From NCBI RefSeq assembly GCF_013114825.1, contig NZ_JAAVLX010000010.1, positions 62,001 through 126,000 of the forward strand: a stretch of DNA of 64,000 nucleotides, given 5' to 3'. Under the pieces are notes generated by a model, which was not told the DNA's origin, made no database searches, and saw only the letters and a list, made by a program, of their open reading frames with translations. The stretch's first letter is position 1; each line of letters opens with the position of its first letter. Shown here one piece after another: positions 35,098 through 42,930 of the stretch. The DNA comes from Bradyrhizobium australiense (GTDB taxonomy: Bacteria; Pseudomonadota; Alphaproteobacteria; Rhizobiales; Xanthobacteraceae). The position numbers and the translations under genes were made by a program.

Positions 35098-35817
35098 ACG
35101 GACACTGACCGAGCAGCTGCGTCCACGGCGAGCGTGGGTAGCGAGCGCTCCGCGCTGATCTAGCCGGTCACCCGACACGGTGCTGAATGTTGCACCACGG
35201 CTACAACGGGAGCGATTGGGCACCGTATGATCACGAGGCTGAGCCGCGTAGCACGACTATTGCATTGCATTGTCCAGTCGCCCGCGTGTCCAATCAGTGG
35301 CATGTGCTGATGGTGATTCGTAAAAGCACTAGTGGTCGACCCCACCGTTGCACCGGCAGGGCCGACCTAATCGAAAACGCCCCTGGCAAAAGGAACATTC
35401 TCAATGAAAAGATGCGCTGCTAAACCCCCACAGTCAACGTCGGTCTTGGAGCCTGCAAGGTCTAGGCCAGAACCGGCGGAGCATCATAGCTTCATGACTG
35501 AAATTCTGATTCGCTGGAATAGCTGGCTTGGCCGGCTCAGGGTTAAAATCACTCACACGCGGCTGTAGCGGCACTCCGCGCCGGCCACGCGGCAAGGAGT
35601 CGAAACGCGGCCGGCAGCGGAAGGGCAGCTCTTGGAGGCCGAAGCTGCCTCGGGAAGCAATGACCCGAGGTGGGCATCGTTCCTAGAGTTGATCGCGTGG
35701 GTAGCGAGCGCTCCGCGCTATCCCTAATCATGGGCGGCGCGGAGGCGCTGAAGCGAGTCGACCTTGCGTCCTGCCGCAACGCCCACCTCCTGCGAGACGG
35801 GCACTGCGCTTTAACGA
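35098..35817. other. 720-base stretch without a supported gene, two palindrome copies
   Basis: Holds the first two copies of the GAGCGCTCCGCGCT repeat (35143 and 35706), which share 25 identical bases. No frame here resembles a gene. Confidence 0.45.
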
Positions 35818-36258
35818 TCAGTCTTTCTTGGGTGGAACCGGAGCCGCAGTCAGGTGCCGGATCTTCCATTGGCCGTCTACTTTGACATAGGTGGCGGTCC
35901 AAGTACCCGATGCATCAACCGCGTCGCCCTTGTCGCTCTTGCCGGTGATGTGGAATTTGCCCATGGCGGCCGGGGTATCATTGTCAACCTGCCAGACCTC
36001 ATCGACCGTGGCTTCTAGCTTGTTGAAGCCTGCCTTGAAAGTATTTGCATATGCGGTCGCGACATCATGCTTTCCGGCCGGGTTGATGAAAATGCCGTCC
36101 TTGGTGTAGAGCGCGGCCACGCACGCCGGGTCTTGCTTGGTGTAGCAACCCTCATAGGCGGAAGCGATCTTGTTGGCTTCCTGCTTGAAGTCTTGGGCAA
36201 ACGCCGGAGCCGTAGACATAAGGGGGATGCACAGCGAGAACAAAACTGAACGTTTCAT
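35818..36258 (-). CDS. exported SnoaL-like/DUF4440 protein
   Basis: 146 residues from the ATG at 36258, chosen for its GGGAGGG site and signal peptide (MKRSVLFSLCIPLMSTAPAF, cleavage after AFAQ). The mature domain is a cystatin-like NTF2 fold of the DUF4440/SgcJ group: IASAYEGCYTKQDPACVAAL, YTKDGIFINPAGKHDVATAY, DEVWQVDNDTPAAMGKFHIT, SGTWTATYVKVDGQWKIRHL. The family includes ketosteroid-isomerase-like enzymes, but most members are uncharacterised. It is periplasmic. It lies between copies two and three of the palindromic repeat. Confidence 0.78.
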   Translation of the reverse strand: MKRSVLFSLCIPLMSTAPAFAQDFKQEANKIASAYEGCYTKQDPACVAALYTKDGIFINPAGKHDVATAYANTFKAGFNKLEATVDEVWQVDNDTPAAMGKFHITGKSDKGDAVDASGTWTATYVKVDGQWKIRHLTAAPVPPKKD

Positions 36259-36543
36259 TTCCATTCCCTCCCTCGTGGTGCGGAATTGCACCGTGACGCC
36301 CACCGCGATGGGCGCTGCGTTGCAATCCTGTTATGATAACATCTCACCACAGCAGCGACCCGAAGTCGTTCATTGCCTTTTAAACGCGGCAGCAGCATGG
36401 AAGGAGGCAGGGTTCCTAAGCGTGTGCCCCCGTCACGGCCCGCTATTACAGCCGCCGGTCCTTCGACCGCACCCCTCGATGCCGCCTTGGCAGGCGAGCG
36501 CTCCGCGCTGTACGATCAAATCGGGCGCGGTGAGGAAAGCCAA

Positions 36544-36828
36544 ATGAGTCATCCTGCTGCTTACATGGCTTCAGCCATTTGCTTGTTCTCAGCCATTCTG
36601 ATTGTACCAGCCGACGCTGCAAAACAGAGCAAGGTCTTAGCGGCCTGCAAGAGAACGCCTGGCTGTTGGACCGAAACCTGCAGCGACAAAAGTTGCGTGT
36701 ATGGATGTTCCCCGCACGCTTGTTTTTACTGTAAGAAGAAGGTCTGCAGACAGACCGGCCAGCGCTGGTATGAGCCAGATCCAGTTGAGGACGCGCTTGA
36801 CCGCGAACGGCTGCTGGGTGGCAGCTAG
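36544..36828 (+). CDS. small exported cysteine-rich protein
   Basis: 94 residues from the ATG at 36544 with GAGGAAA upstream. A signal peptide (SAICLFSAILIVPADA) precedes a mature region dense in Cys: AACKRTPGCWTETCSDKSC, then VYGCSPHACFYCKKKVC, eight cysteines in about 40 residues. The acidic tail is YEPDPVEDALDRERL. This resembles disulfide-rich secreted peptides, or a metal-binding knuckle pattern (HACFYC). It follows palindrome copy three by 35 bases and precedes copy four by 16. Unrecognised family. The longer upstream frame from 36373 is not the start. Confidence 0.62.
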   Translation: MSHPAAYMASAICLFSAILIVPADAAKQSKVLAACKRTPGCWTETCSDKSCVYGCSPHACFYCKKKVCRQTGQRWYEPDPVEDALDRERLLGGS

Positions 36829-36857
36829 ATTAGCTTGACTGGCGAGCGCTCCGCGCT

Positions 36858-37424
36858 GACGCCCTCAACTCCTCGGCCGCCGCCTTCGCGCCGGCCTTGC
36901 GTTTCTTCTTCCGGCTGTCGACGACCCTCGAGCGTTCGGATCGCCGGGCGCCGTTCCTTCCGCATCAGCATCGAAATCACTCCTCACGACGCTGGTACGA
37001 ATCCTTTCAGCGCGTCTCTGGTTCCAGCTCCTATCACAGGAGGGATTCGCGATTGTGGGAGTCTCGCGCTTGATCGTCCGGCAACTCTTTGACCTGTTCT
37101 TTGGCTGCTTTGTCGTCGGGGCAGTCAAGGCTGACAGCGCCCACAAGTCGGCTGTGCTGGTTAAATAGGTAGGCACGGTAACGGTTCATGGCTCCATGAC
37201 CCGGTGGGTTGGCAACTCTTTACACGGGCTGGAGGCATTTTTTGAGGCTGCTCTTTGTTTTCTTCTGGGCTACCTCAGATGATCCGCATGCTCTCGGCAT
37301 CACGGGGTTCGTGCATGACGTCATTCCAAACGCATATTGGGGCGAGTTCCTAATCTAAGGGCGGTGCAGGAACGATTCGAGCTATGCCAGTTTGAATTAG
37401 CATTGTTGTCGCGTGGAGTTCATA
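36858..37424. other. 567-base stretch without a supported gene
   Basis: A minus frame 36865-37176 is serine/arginine-rich. In another minus frame a lysine-rich piece (SRKKKRKAGAKAAAEELRAS) just past the palindrome could be the tail of a lost protein. No start or family could be assigned. Confidence 0.35.
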
Positions 37425-37781
37425 ATGCGTACGTCTCATTGGACGCCGTCAATCGTGCCGAACGACTTCGATCAGACGGTCTACTTGGTGGCTGATGACT
37501 TCGGCAAATTGGGGCGCGCCTGGCGCGAAGCTGATTATGAGGCAACCGATCTCGAAACGGTGATCCGAGGCCTTCTGGCGGACCAATATAGCAACCCTAT
37601 TCGCGTCATCGCCTTCAACACCGCAGAACGCTGGTCGGAAGACGTTTCCGAGGAAGTGGCGCGCGAGCTGCGCCGGCGGTGCGATTTGCAGCTGTGCGAG
37701 ATGCCATCCTCGCTCTCTGATTTTGTGGAGCGCCATGAAGGACAGGATCGACGTCAGTTGACACTGCGGTTAGCTCCTTGA
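37425..37781 (+). CDS. conserved hypothetical protein
   Basis: 118 residues from the Met at 37425: MRTSHWTPSIVPNDFDQTVY, LVADDFGKLGRAWREADYEA, TDLETVIRGLLADQYSNPIR, VIAFNTAERWSEDVSEEVAR, ELRRRCDLQLCEMPSSLSDF. The WSEDVSEEVA and YxNPxRVIAFNTAE pattern is one I associate with a widespread Rhizobiales family of unknown function, near 110-120 residues. Cytosolic, alpha/beta. The 3' end overlaps the convergent decayed gene by about 28 bases. Confidence 0.72.
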   Translation: MRTSHWTPSIVPNDFDQTVYLVADDFGKLGRAWREADYEATDLETVIRGLLADQYSNPIRVIAFNTAERWSEDVSEEVARELRRRCDLQLCEMPSSLSDFVERHEGQDRRQLTLRLAP

Positions 37782-37996
37782 ATCAGGGGCGCCGCCGCAA
37801 AGCACTCTGCTCCGGGCGCCAGTCGATAGACATCGCCATCGAAGTGCAACAGGCCGGCACGCACCATCCGCATCGCAAGATCCTTGATGCAAACCGCGGA
37901 CTTAGACCCTCCACCAGGTGGTACAGATTGTTCTGGCGTTCGATCAGCCGCCCGTAGAGATTGGCCAGACACAAGGCTCTTAGCATTCTTGGTCAT
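37754..37996 (-). pseudogene. frameshifted hypothetical gene
   Basis: Three pieces in two frames join into one product: MTKNAKS, then LCLANLYGRLIERQNNLYHL (other frame), then SKSAVCIKDLAMRMVRAGLL and HFDGDVYRLAPGAECFAAA back in the first frame. The C-terminal half looks like a small winged-helix or effector domain (MRMVRAGLLHFDGDVYRL). Two compensating shifts of about one base each are needed. No family is recognised. Confidence 0.5.
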
Positions 37997-38073
37997 GGCT
38001 TTTCCACATTGCCGGAGACCGTCCGAAACATCGCAGGTTCCTGACTCGCAGTTGCTGCCATTTTGCCCTGTCA

Positions 38074-38672
38074 TGCGTACAAGTGTTCGAACCCTGTATC
38101 CCAACCCGCGGAACCAAGGTCCCCGCGGGCACCGAGTGTATCCACGAAATCAAACATGACGGCTACAGGCTGATCGTTCAGCGGGAAGCAAGCGCGTGCG
38201 GCTGTTCACCCGTATCGGCAGCGACTGGAGCGACCGTTTCCCGCTGATCACAGAGGCCGCGCTGCGCAACCGCATCAGCTCGTTTGTCATTGACGGCGAG
38301 GCCGTCCTGCTCGGTGTCGACGCGCGATCCGACTTCAACGGGCTGCACGGCCGCAAGCACAACGATGAGGTGCAGTTTTATGCCTTGGACGTGCTCGCCC
38401 TCGATGGCGAGGACCTACGCCCGCTGCCGCTGCATGTTCGCAAGGCCAACCTGGCGCGCCTGCTCGCGCCGCGTTTCGACGGCATTTTCCTTTCCGACTT
38501 CGAACAGGGCGAGATCGGGCCGGATCTCTTCCGTTACGCCTGCCTGCTGGGATTCGAGGGCTTAGTTTCGAAGCACCGCGAGCGGCCCTACCGCGGCGGC
38601 CGTTCGCCGCACTGGATGAAGGTCAAGAACCGCAAACATCATTCCATCTAGCGCGTGAAGGAGGCGTTTTCC
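38074..38672 (+). pseudogene. ATP-dependent DNA ligase domain (LigD-type), disrupted
   Basis: The first frame gives ECIHEIKHDGYRLIVQRE, with the adenylated Lys in HEIKHDGYRL. After a shift at about 38185 the next frame gives KRVRLFTRIGSDWSDRFPLI, SSFVIDGEAVLLGVDARSDF, NGLHGRKHNDEVQFYALDVL, EQGEIGPDLFRYACLLGFEG and LVSKHRERPYRGGRSPHWMK. A TAG at 38649 cuts the end; beyond it RVKEAFS continues in frame. The OB-fold C-terminal domain is missing. Short ATP ligases of this type pair with Ku in end joining. With an intact ku at 27.5 kb it suggests a broken repair set. Confidence 0.82.
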
Positions 38673-38674
38673 TG

Positions 38675-38830
38675 ATGGATGCTTTTGATCGATGGTGGCA
38701 ATGGGCCGAAAAGCCGCCGCCGACCATCCGGCGGAGATCCACGAGCGGGTCATGCAACTGTCGCCTGAGGACTGGCGCGATCGCTCCAAGGCAACGAGGC
38801 CGTCGCTCGCTGGCGGGAGCACCAATAGAT
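38675..38830 (+). pseudogene. frameshifted small gene next to the ligase
   Basis: From the ATG at 38675 (AAGGAGG upstream): MDAFDRWWQWAEKPP. In a second frame it continues ADHPAEIHERVMQLSPEDWR, then in a third NEAVARWREHQ. Joined, these fit a short Bradyrhizobium protein type (MDAFDRWWQWAEKP… then AEIH…VM.L.PEDRRDR, from memory). At least two shifts break it. Function unknown. Confidence 0.6.
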
Positions 38831-39060
38831 ATCGCCGCCATTCCGGGTGGGTAGCGGCGGCGCGCGAACCGACGATCACGACCTCCTCGGTGAGCGGGAG
38901 ACGGCTCTACTCACCCCGTGGGCCGTCTCCATTCGGCGCCCCTTCCGCCGTTCACAAGTTGTTGTGCGATAATTAAGAACTTTCCACAGTCGCATTCATT
39001 TCAATCGCAGGGCGAAGCACGTGGTGCGGATATTCCGCGCTCAATCAAAGAAGGGTGGAC

Positions 39061-39468
39061 ATGCGATCGTCTCGAAATTTCCTGAGCGTTGCATTAGCGA
39101 TCGGTTGCGCAATCACCCTTCAGAGTGCCGCGTATTCGCAAGAGTATCGTGGGACGTGGGAACAACAACAGGCCTGCATGCCCGACGTTTGGCGGCTATG
39201 CGGCGCGCAAATCCCCGATGCGAACAGGATCGTGGCTTGCTTACGGCGAAACACTCCGAACCTCAGCGATCGGTGCCGCGCGGTTTTTGCACAAAACGAT
39301 GCGCCCTCACGTGGCGAGGATCGCGACTACGGGCAAAGACGTTACAATCGAGATCGAGATTATGGACCGCGGCGCCACGATCGAGATTATGGACCAAGGC
39401 CTTATGACAGGGACTACGGGCCGAGGCCTAACTACGGTCCAAGGCCTTACGATTATGACGACGAATAA
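39061..39468 (+). CDS. exported cysteine-rich-repeat protein with RDYGPR tail
   Basis: 135 residues from the ATG at 39061 (a GTG two codons earlier is also open; GAAGG upstream). A signal peptide (NFLSVALAIGCAITLQSAAY) precedes a small four-Cys domain: QACMPDVWRLCGAQIPDANR and IVACLRRNTPNLSDRCRAVF, matching the bacterial cysteine-rich-repeat (GLG1-like) pattern. The rest is a low-complexity tail with repeated DRDYGPR/RPYD units, strongly charged and Tyr-rich. It is periplasmic. Ends upstream of the hairpin at 39537. Confidence 0.75.
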   Translation: MRSSRNFLSVALAIGCAITLQSAAYSQEYRGTWEQQQACMPDVWRLCGAQIPDANRIVACLRRNTPNLSDRCRAVFAQNDAPSRGEDRDYGQRRYNRDRDYGPRRHDRDYGPRPYDRDYGPRPNYGPRPYDYDDE

Positions 39469-39536
39469 AGTGGAAGATAGACTTCCGCGGCGCGACAGCA
39501 CGTTTCGGCACAATGCGTGAGATTCGAAATAAATGA

Positions 39537-39557
39537 GGCCGCCGAACTGAGGCGGCC
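39537..39557. terminator. bidirectional hairpin between convergent genes
   Basis: GGCCGCC-GAACTGA-GGCGGCC, a seven-pair stem between the plus gene ending at 39468 and the minus gene ending at 39567. T-tracts are weak on both sides. It is similar to the hairpin at 41579-41598. Confidence 0.65.
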
Positions 39558-39566
39558 TATACTGCA

Positions 39567-39803
39567 TTAGCGATAGCCTTTGCACTTCGTCTCTTCTTTG
39601 TACTCGCCATTGCGCTCCCGTTTGCGCTCGATCTTGCACGGCCCTCTGTAAAATTCCTGCTTGTACTCGCGTGCTTCGTTGTAGCTGCGGCCGTAGTAAT
39701 CACCGCGATCGTAACCCCAGCGGCCCCCCAAAGTCGGGTTGGGATCAGCCAAAGCCGGGCTGGAAAAGACCATCACGCCGACCATCACCAAAGCCCGTTT
39801 CAT
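39567..39803 (-). CDS. small exported hypothetical protein
   Basis: 78 residues. Signal peptide MKRALVMVGVMVFSSPALAD, then a Tyr/Gly/Arg-rich mature part (WGYDRGDYYGRSYNEAREYK) and a C-terminal strand set with two Cys (RGPCKIERKRERNGEYKEET then KCKGYR). AGGAGG lies upstream of the ATG. The two cysteines could form a disulfide. Such YDRGDYYGRS…CKIERKRER proteins recur in Bradyrhizobium and are unnamed. Periplasmic. Confidence 0.72.
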   Translation of the reverse strand: MKRALVMVGVMVFSSPALADPNPTLGGRWGYDRGDYYGRSYNEAREYKQEFYRGPCKIERKRERNGEYKEETKCKGYR

Positions 39804-40379
39804 TTGTCACCTCCTTGCAGGTTCCAGGAGCAACGACCTCAGAACAGATTTGTTCTTTCGCAGGATGAGTACACGCTCTGGCTAGCGGCGCGAAAATGGG
39901 GGCAGTAACCGGTACCGGTACCTGCTCGATTTTGATCCCGGGAAAACGGGGTGGGTCGAGACCCCTACCTTCTTACCGATCAGCGGAGCCTTGGCGCTCC
40001 TCGCCACCCCATACAGCACGTTCACTTCCATCGCCGTGTGAGCATGCGCCAATGATTTCAAATCTGCAGGTGCCTTCGCCATTTAGCTGCTTCCATGTCC
40101 TGCTGTCTTGGTCGCGATGTCTGTGTCCTTTTCAGTCGCTGACTTTTTCTCAGGAACGATCCGCCTTGAATGTGTTTGGCGTCCGTGCCGACGGCAGACC
40201 GGCACAAAAGCTCATTGTTCGACTTCTCCAATTGAACTTTAATTCACGGCCCCCGCGTCCCCCGGCGGCCGTGTTGTTCGAGGAGAGCCCTTTAATTAGG
40301 AACGACTTTCCCGACCGGGTTGCGCGTCCGTGCCGCTGGTACGTTGCGGCATTGCCAAATGCTCGATCTCTCGTAATTG
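39804..40379. other. 576-base stretch without a supported gene
   Basis: Contains short frames only (plus 39896-40510 and minus 40150-40416) without resemblance to known proteins. The promoter of the minus gene 39567 should lie at its left edge. ACCGGTACCGGTACCTG at about 39908 is a short tandem GGTACC motif. Confidence 0.35.
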
Positions 40380-40406
40380 ACGGCCCCTGGCGCTCCCAGG
40401 GGCCGT
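40380..40406 (+). terminator. strong hairpin, likely terminator
   Basis: ACGGCCCCTGG-CGCTC-CCAGGGGCCGT, a perfect eleven-pair stem, followed on the plus strand by TCCTTTTC. It lies 13 bases beyond the 3' end of the minus gene at 40419, so it may serve that gene too, although the T-run is on the plus side. Confidence 0.7.
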
Positions 40407-40418
40407 TCCTTTTCAACT

Positions 40419-40679
40419 CTACCGGTCCATTACAACGGTCCGTTCGCGGTCTTCGCGATTTTTTTCGATGGTCGCAATCGTCTCAGGCGTCTCGAATTCA
40501 TCCTCCTTGATCAACGCCGTATTCCGTTCGCAGTCGGGATGAACAGCGGCCCGGCTTGAACTCGTCGTGATGTTTCGTTCCAGTGAGGCGAGACTGGTTG
40601 CGGGCTCCGTTTCTTCCGACCTAACCGGGAGAACTGCTAGCGCGCTTACCGCCAGGAGCGCGATTAAAACGTATCGCAT
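40419..40679 (-). CDS. small exported hypothetical protein
   Basis: 86 residues: signal peptide MRYVLIALLAVSALAVLPVR (cleavage near VRSEE), then an acidic/polar mature region ERNITTSSSRAAVHPDCERN and TALIKEDEFETPETIATIEK, ending NREDRERTVVMDR. One cysteine. No domain recognised. Likely periplasmic. The eleven-pair hairpin follows its stop. Confidence 0.6.
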   Translation of the reverse strand: MRYVLIALLAVSALAVLPVRSEETEPATSLASLERNITTSSSRAAVHPDCERNTALIKEDEFETPETIATIEKNREDRERTVVMDR

Positions 40680-40838
40680 GGATTCGCTCCAGCTTCGTGG
40701 CTTGACGAGTCAACAGCACGCAGCGGAGCTGGTTCCAGAACCGGCTCGCACATAAGCGAGTGGCTTGAATCGTCGGGATTAAGAGCGCCGGAGTAGTTAA
40801 TCCAAACGTGGGGGCCCGCATGAGGCCTCACCTAGCCT

Positions 40839-40931
40839 ATGGCGCGGATCGACTGGACACACGTCTTGTCCATTGCTGCCACGCTCGCCATAACGGCTGG
40901 CGCGCTCTGCATCCTACTGTTCGCGATGTAG
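40839..40931 (+). CDS. 30-residue putative membrane peptide
   Basis: ATG at 40839: MARIDWTHVLSIAATLAITA, then GALCILLFAM and stop. It is a single membrane segment covering most of the peptide. The upstream GAGGCCTC is only a weak ribosome site. It is in the same class as the other tiny hydrophobic frames of this window. Confidence 0.4.
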   Translation: MARIDWTHVLSIAATLAITAGALCILLFAM

Positions 40932-41141
40932 GCGGTTTTGCTCTGCGCCAGTTCCAGAATTAACCTCGGCGGCGAACATCAAGCTTAACGCGCGAGTTTT
41001 GTTGCGGCCCGTCTAAACAGATCTAGCGTGGCTGCAGGTCGCGCAGATTGGCAAGTCCCAAAGTTCGGCCTGCGTACTGCGCGATTAGGGGCCGCTTCGC
41101 CCTCGAGGCGGCCCCGCCCCCATTTTGAAAAAGTCTTTTCC

Positions 41142-41457
41142 TTGCCCTGGTCCACCTCGTTTGAGGATCCAATTTCGCTTCCGAATGGCCGCCGGCTCCT
41201 CACCTTGAGGGATGCCGCCAGCTACATCACGAAGCTGCCGGAAGCCGAATTCCGCGCCGGAATGGCAGGCCGCGATGGAAGCGCTGATCCTCGTTGCAGA
41301 GCACGGCGGCCCGACGATGTTGGCCCGGATCGGCGTTATGCGGGCGTTGAACCGTCACATCGAACGGGTCTTCAATCCCGATCGCAAAAGTCAGCATTGG
41401 GGCAAGCGCAAGCTGAAGAGAGACAATGACCGTCCTTGTCTACGTCAACACAGGTAA
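41142..41457 (+). pseudogene. frameshifted conserved hypothetical gene (full-length copy)
   Basis: The first frame gives FEDPISLPNGRRLLTLRDAA and SYITKLPEAEF; after a two-base deletion near 41258 the second frame gives APEWQAAMEALILVAEHGGP, TMLARIGVMRALNRHIERVF and NPDRKSQHWGKRKLKRD. Joined, it matches a common Rhizobiales family of about 90-100 residues (LPDGR..VTLRDA..YITKLPKAEH.APEWQ, from memory). A missing C near 41426 also removes the expected stop. A truncated copy is at 13155. The overlapping next gene is kept in both copies. Confidence 0.75.
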
Positions 41458-41785
41458 GCAGGTCGGCGATGCCGAGCACATCAAGGTATTTGCCAATCAG
41501 GACGCCGCGGAAACCTGGTTCGCGGAGAACGATCCGGAAGGTGTGGCGTTCGAGTACGAAGTGCTCGAATATGAAAGAGGCCGCCAACTGGGGCGGCCTG
41601 GACTGCTTGTGATCCAGGCCCCGCCTACTCGGAGCCGCCGTCGCTCGCTTGCCCCAAAGCGTAGCGCCGGCGAGCGATCGAAACTCTCGCTCCTTTCGCT
41701 CGAAGTTGCGCATCTCTTTCTGCGCCGCATTCACCCTCTGGCTCGATTTCTCTTGTTCTTCAGCCTTGTGGGGTTGGCGTGGTAG
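41426..41785 (+). CDS. conserved small protein with read-through extension
   Basis: The first 48 residues (MTVLVYVNTGKQVGDAEHIK, VFANQDAAETWFAENDPEGV, AFEYEVLE) match the complete 48-residue gene at 13279. There the frame ends after VLE; here two extra bases (GAATATGAAAG instead of GAATGAAAAAG) carry it on for another 71 residues that look like translated intergenic DNA, across the hairpin at 41579. The extension ends LFFSLVGLAW, which happens to be hydrophobic. The likely functional unit is the 48-residue core; the extended product may be unstable. A genuine longer protein is less likely. Confidence 0.6.
   Translation: MTVLVYVNTGKQVGDAEHIKVFANQDAAETWFAENDPEGVAFEYEVLEYERGRQLGRPGLLVIQAPPTRSRRRSLAPKRSAGERSKLSLLSLEVAHLFLRRIHPLARFLLFFSLVGLAW
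41579..41598 (+). terminator. hairpin inside the extended frame
   Basis: GGCCGCC-AACTGG-GGCGGCC, seven pairs, lying 8 bases after the point where the paralogue stops. It would be the natural terminator of the 48-residue gene. The T-tract is poor (TGGACTGCTTG). Confidence 0.55.
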
Positions 41786-42446
41786 CCGGGAAACCAGGGG
41801 GGGCTCCTCCAACCGAAACAGGCCCTACAGGTTTAGGCTGCCGAGCCATCTTTTTGCGCACTACTCGGGATAGCCGGTTATGAGTGCGCCCTGTTGGAAT
41901 GGAGGAAGTTACTTCCGGGGCAATTGCATTTTGCAGCGAGTCTACCTTCGCTATGAGCGTGGAAACCTGAGCAGACATTTTCTTCATGTCTTGACGTTCA
42001 TCCGTCATCTGAGCAGATATTTTCTTCATATCGACTTGCTCATCCACGACGCTCTGTCTTAGAGAAGCAAGCGCAATTGAATCCTGCCGAAGAAGAGCTG
42101 TGTTTTGCTGCAATAAGAAGGTATTCTCTTGCAGTGAGGCAGCGTGTTGCTGCTGGGCCGACTGAACATCCTTCAATGCGGCGACAACCGCATCCGGTAT
42201 TGGATCGGAAACTTTCTGGCGCGGAATCAGTTCGGCCAAACTGCTGATATTCGGCAGAGCAACATCGCTGATATTCGGTAGAGCAAAATCGGAAGGCGAC
42301 AGTGTATAGACGGCCGCAGTAGAGTTTATTCCAAGAGCGATCACCGACAGGGCCAAGATCGATTTCCGGCTCGATTTCCTGCTCGGTGCCGTGCATTCGG
42401 GTTGTGCGGTTTGGCTCTGCTTTTCCGATGTCTCGGTCACGTGCAT
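41760..42446 (-). CDS. membrane-anchored coiled-coil protein
   Basis: 228 residues from the ATG at 42446, which has GAGGTT upstream and lies after a terminator-like hairpin; a longer frame to 42518 would translate through that hairpin and is rejected. An N-terminal polar segment, a membrane span (SILALSVIALGINSTAAVYT) and repeated ALPNISDVALPNISSLAE come first. A long coiled coil follows (QQQHAASLQENTFLLQQNTA and DMKKISAQMTDERQDMKKMS), then SLQNAIAPEVTSSIP and a Pro-rich tail. Coiled-coil membrane proteins with this KKMSAQVSTLIAKVDSLQNA segment are frequent in Bradyrhizobium. Role unknown. Confidence 0.7.
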   Translation of the reverse strand: MHVTETSEKQSQTAQPECTAPSRKSSRKSILALSVIALGINSTAAVYTLSPSDFALPNISDVALPNISSLAELIPRQKVSDPIPDAVVAALKDVQSAQQQHAASLQENTFLLQQNTALLRQDSIALASLRQSVVDEQVDMKKISAQMTDERQDMKKMSAQVSTLIAKVDSLQNAIAPEVTSSIPTGRTHNRLSRVVRKKMARQPKPVGPVSVGGAPPGFPATTPTPQG

Positions 42447-42466
42447 TAACCTCAAAATGAGTGAAC

Positions 42467-42505
42467 AAAAAAGAGCCGTCGCTGGATCGTCCCTCGCGAC
42501 GGCTC
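42467..42505 (-). terminator. hairpin plus T-run just upstream of a start codon
   Basis: GAGCCGTCGC and GCGACGGCTC form a ten-pair stem with a 13-base loop. On the minus strand it is followed by TTTTTTG and, 21 bases later, by the ATG at 42446. It is either the terminator of an unseen upstream minus transcript or a leader attenuator of the coiled-coil gene. Confidence 0.75.
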
Positions 42506-42930
42506 CTTTACGCGACACCCAACTAGAACTGCCTGAGATTCTAGGCTGATGAGATTAATTCCGCGTTAGCGCCTCAGTCGTCTGGCATGAGCCGCAAGCC
42601 GCCTGCGCACGCGCGCGATCTCTCATGACCAAACAACTCTCGGAAGGAAAGATGCGGGCGACGAGATTTTGCTGGCGCGATATGGTCGCGGGTCAAATCC
42701 GGAAATAACCCCCTGGGATACTCCCTACCGCCAGCATCGCGGCTGTGCAGGAGGTCAGGCAGGCCTATGTCAACTTGCTGGGTCCAACCGCGGTGCAGTC
42801 GCAGCAGGCCTTGGTGGAAAACCCGAGACAGCACAGGCGCCATGCGCTCGGCGATAAAGCCCACTGGAAATAGTGGCAGGTCACTCCGTGACATTTGGGT
42901 TGACGCGTTTTCGTGGCGTGACGCACCGAA

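Larger units (their letters stand above)
35143..36857. repeat. four copies of a short palindrome, GAGCGCTCCGCGCT
   Basis: Exact copies at 35143-35156, 35706-35719, 36496-36509 and 36844-36857. The core AGCGC-TCC-GCGCT (or AGCGCTCCGCGCT read as nested arms) is a small inverted repeat. The first two copies share 25 bases (GCGTGGGTAGC before the core); the last two share GGCGAGCGCTCCGCGCTG. All fall in the gaps around two cysteine-rich exported genes and a DUF4440 gene. I did not see the 14-mer elsewhere in the window. Confidence 0.8.

Noticed and set aside
37754..38104. Full-length 116-residue minus protein
   Set aside because: The N-terminal third up to 37996 overlaps the start of the ligase remnant and lacks protein-like features; only pieces in alternating frames make sense.
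41137..41457. Possible programmed frameshift linking the two frames of the hypothetical gene
   Set aside because: No slippery sequence is evident, and a second independent lesion removes the stop, so plain decay is simpler.
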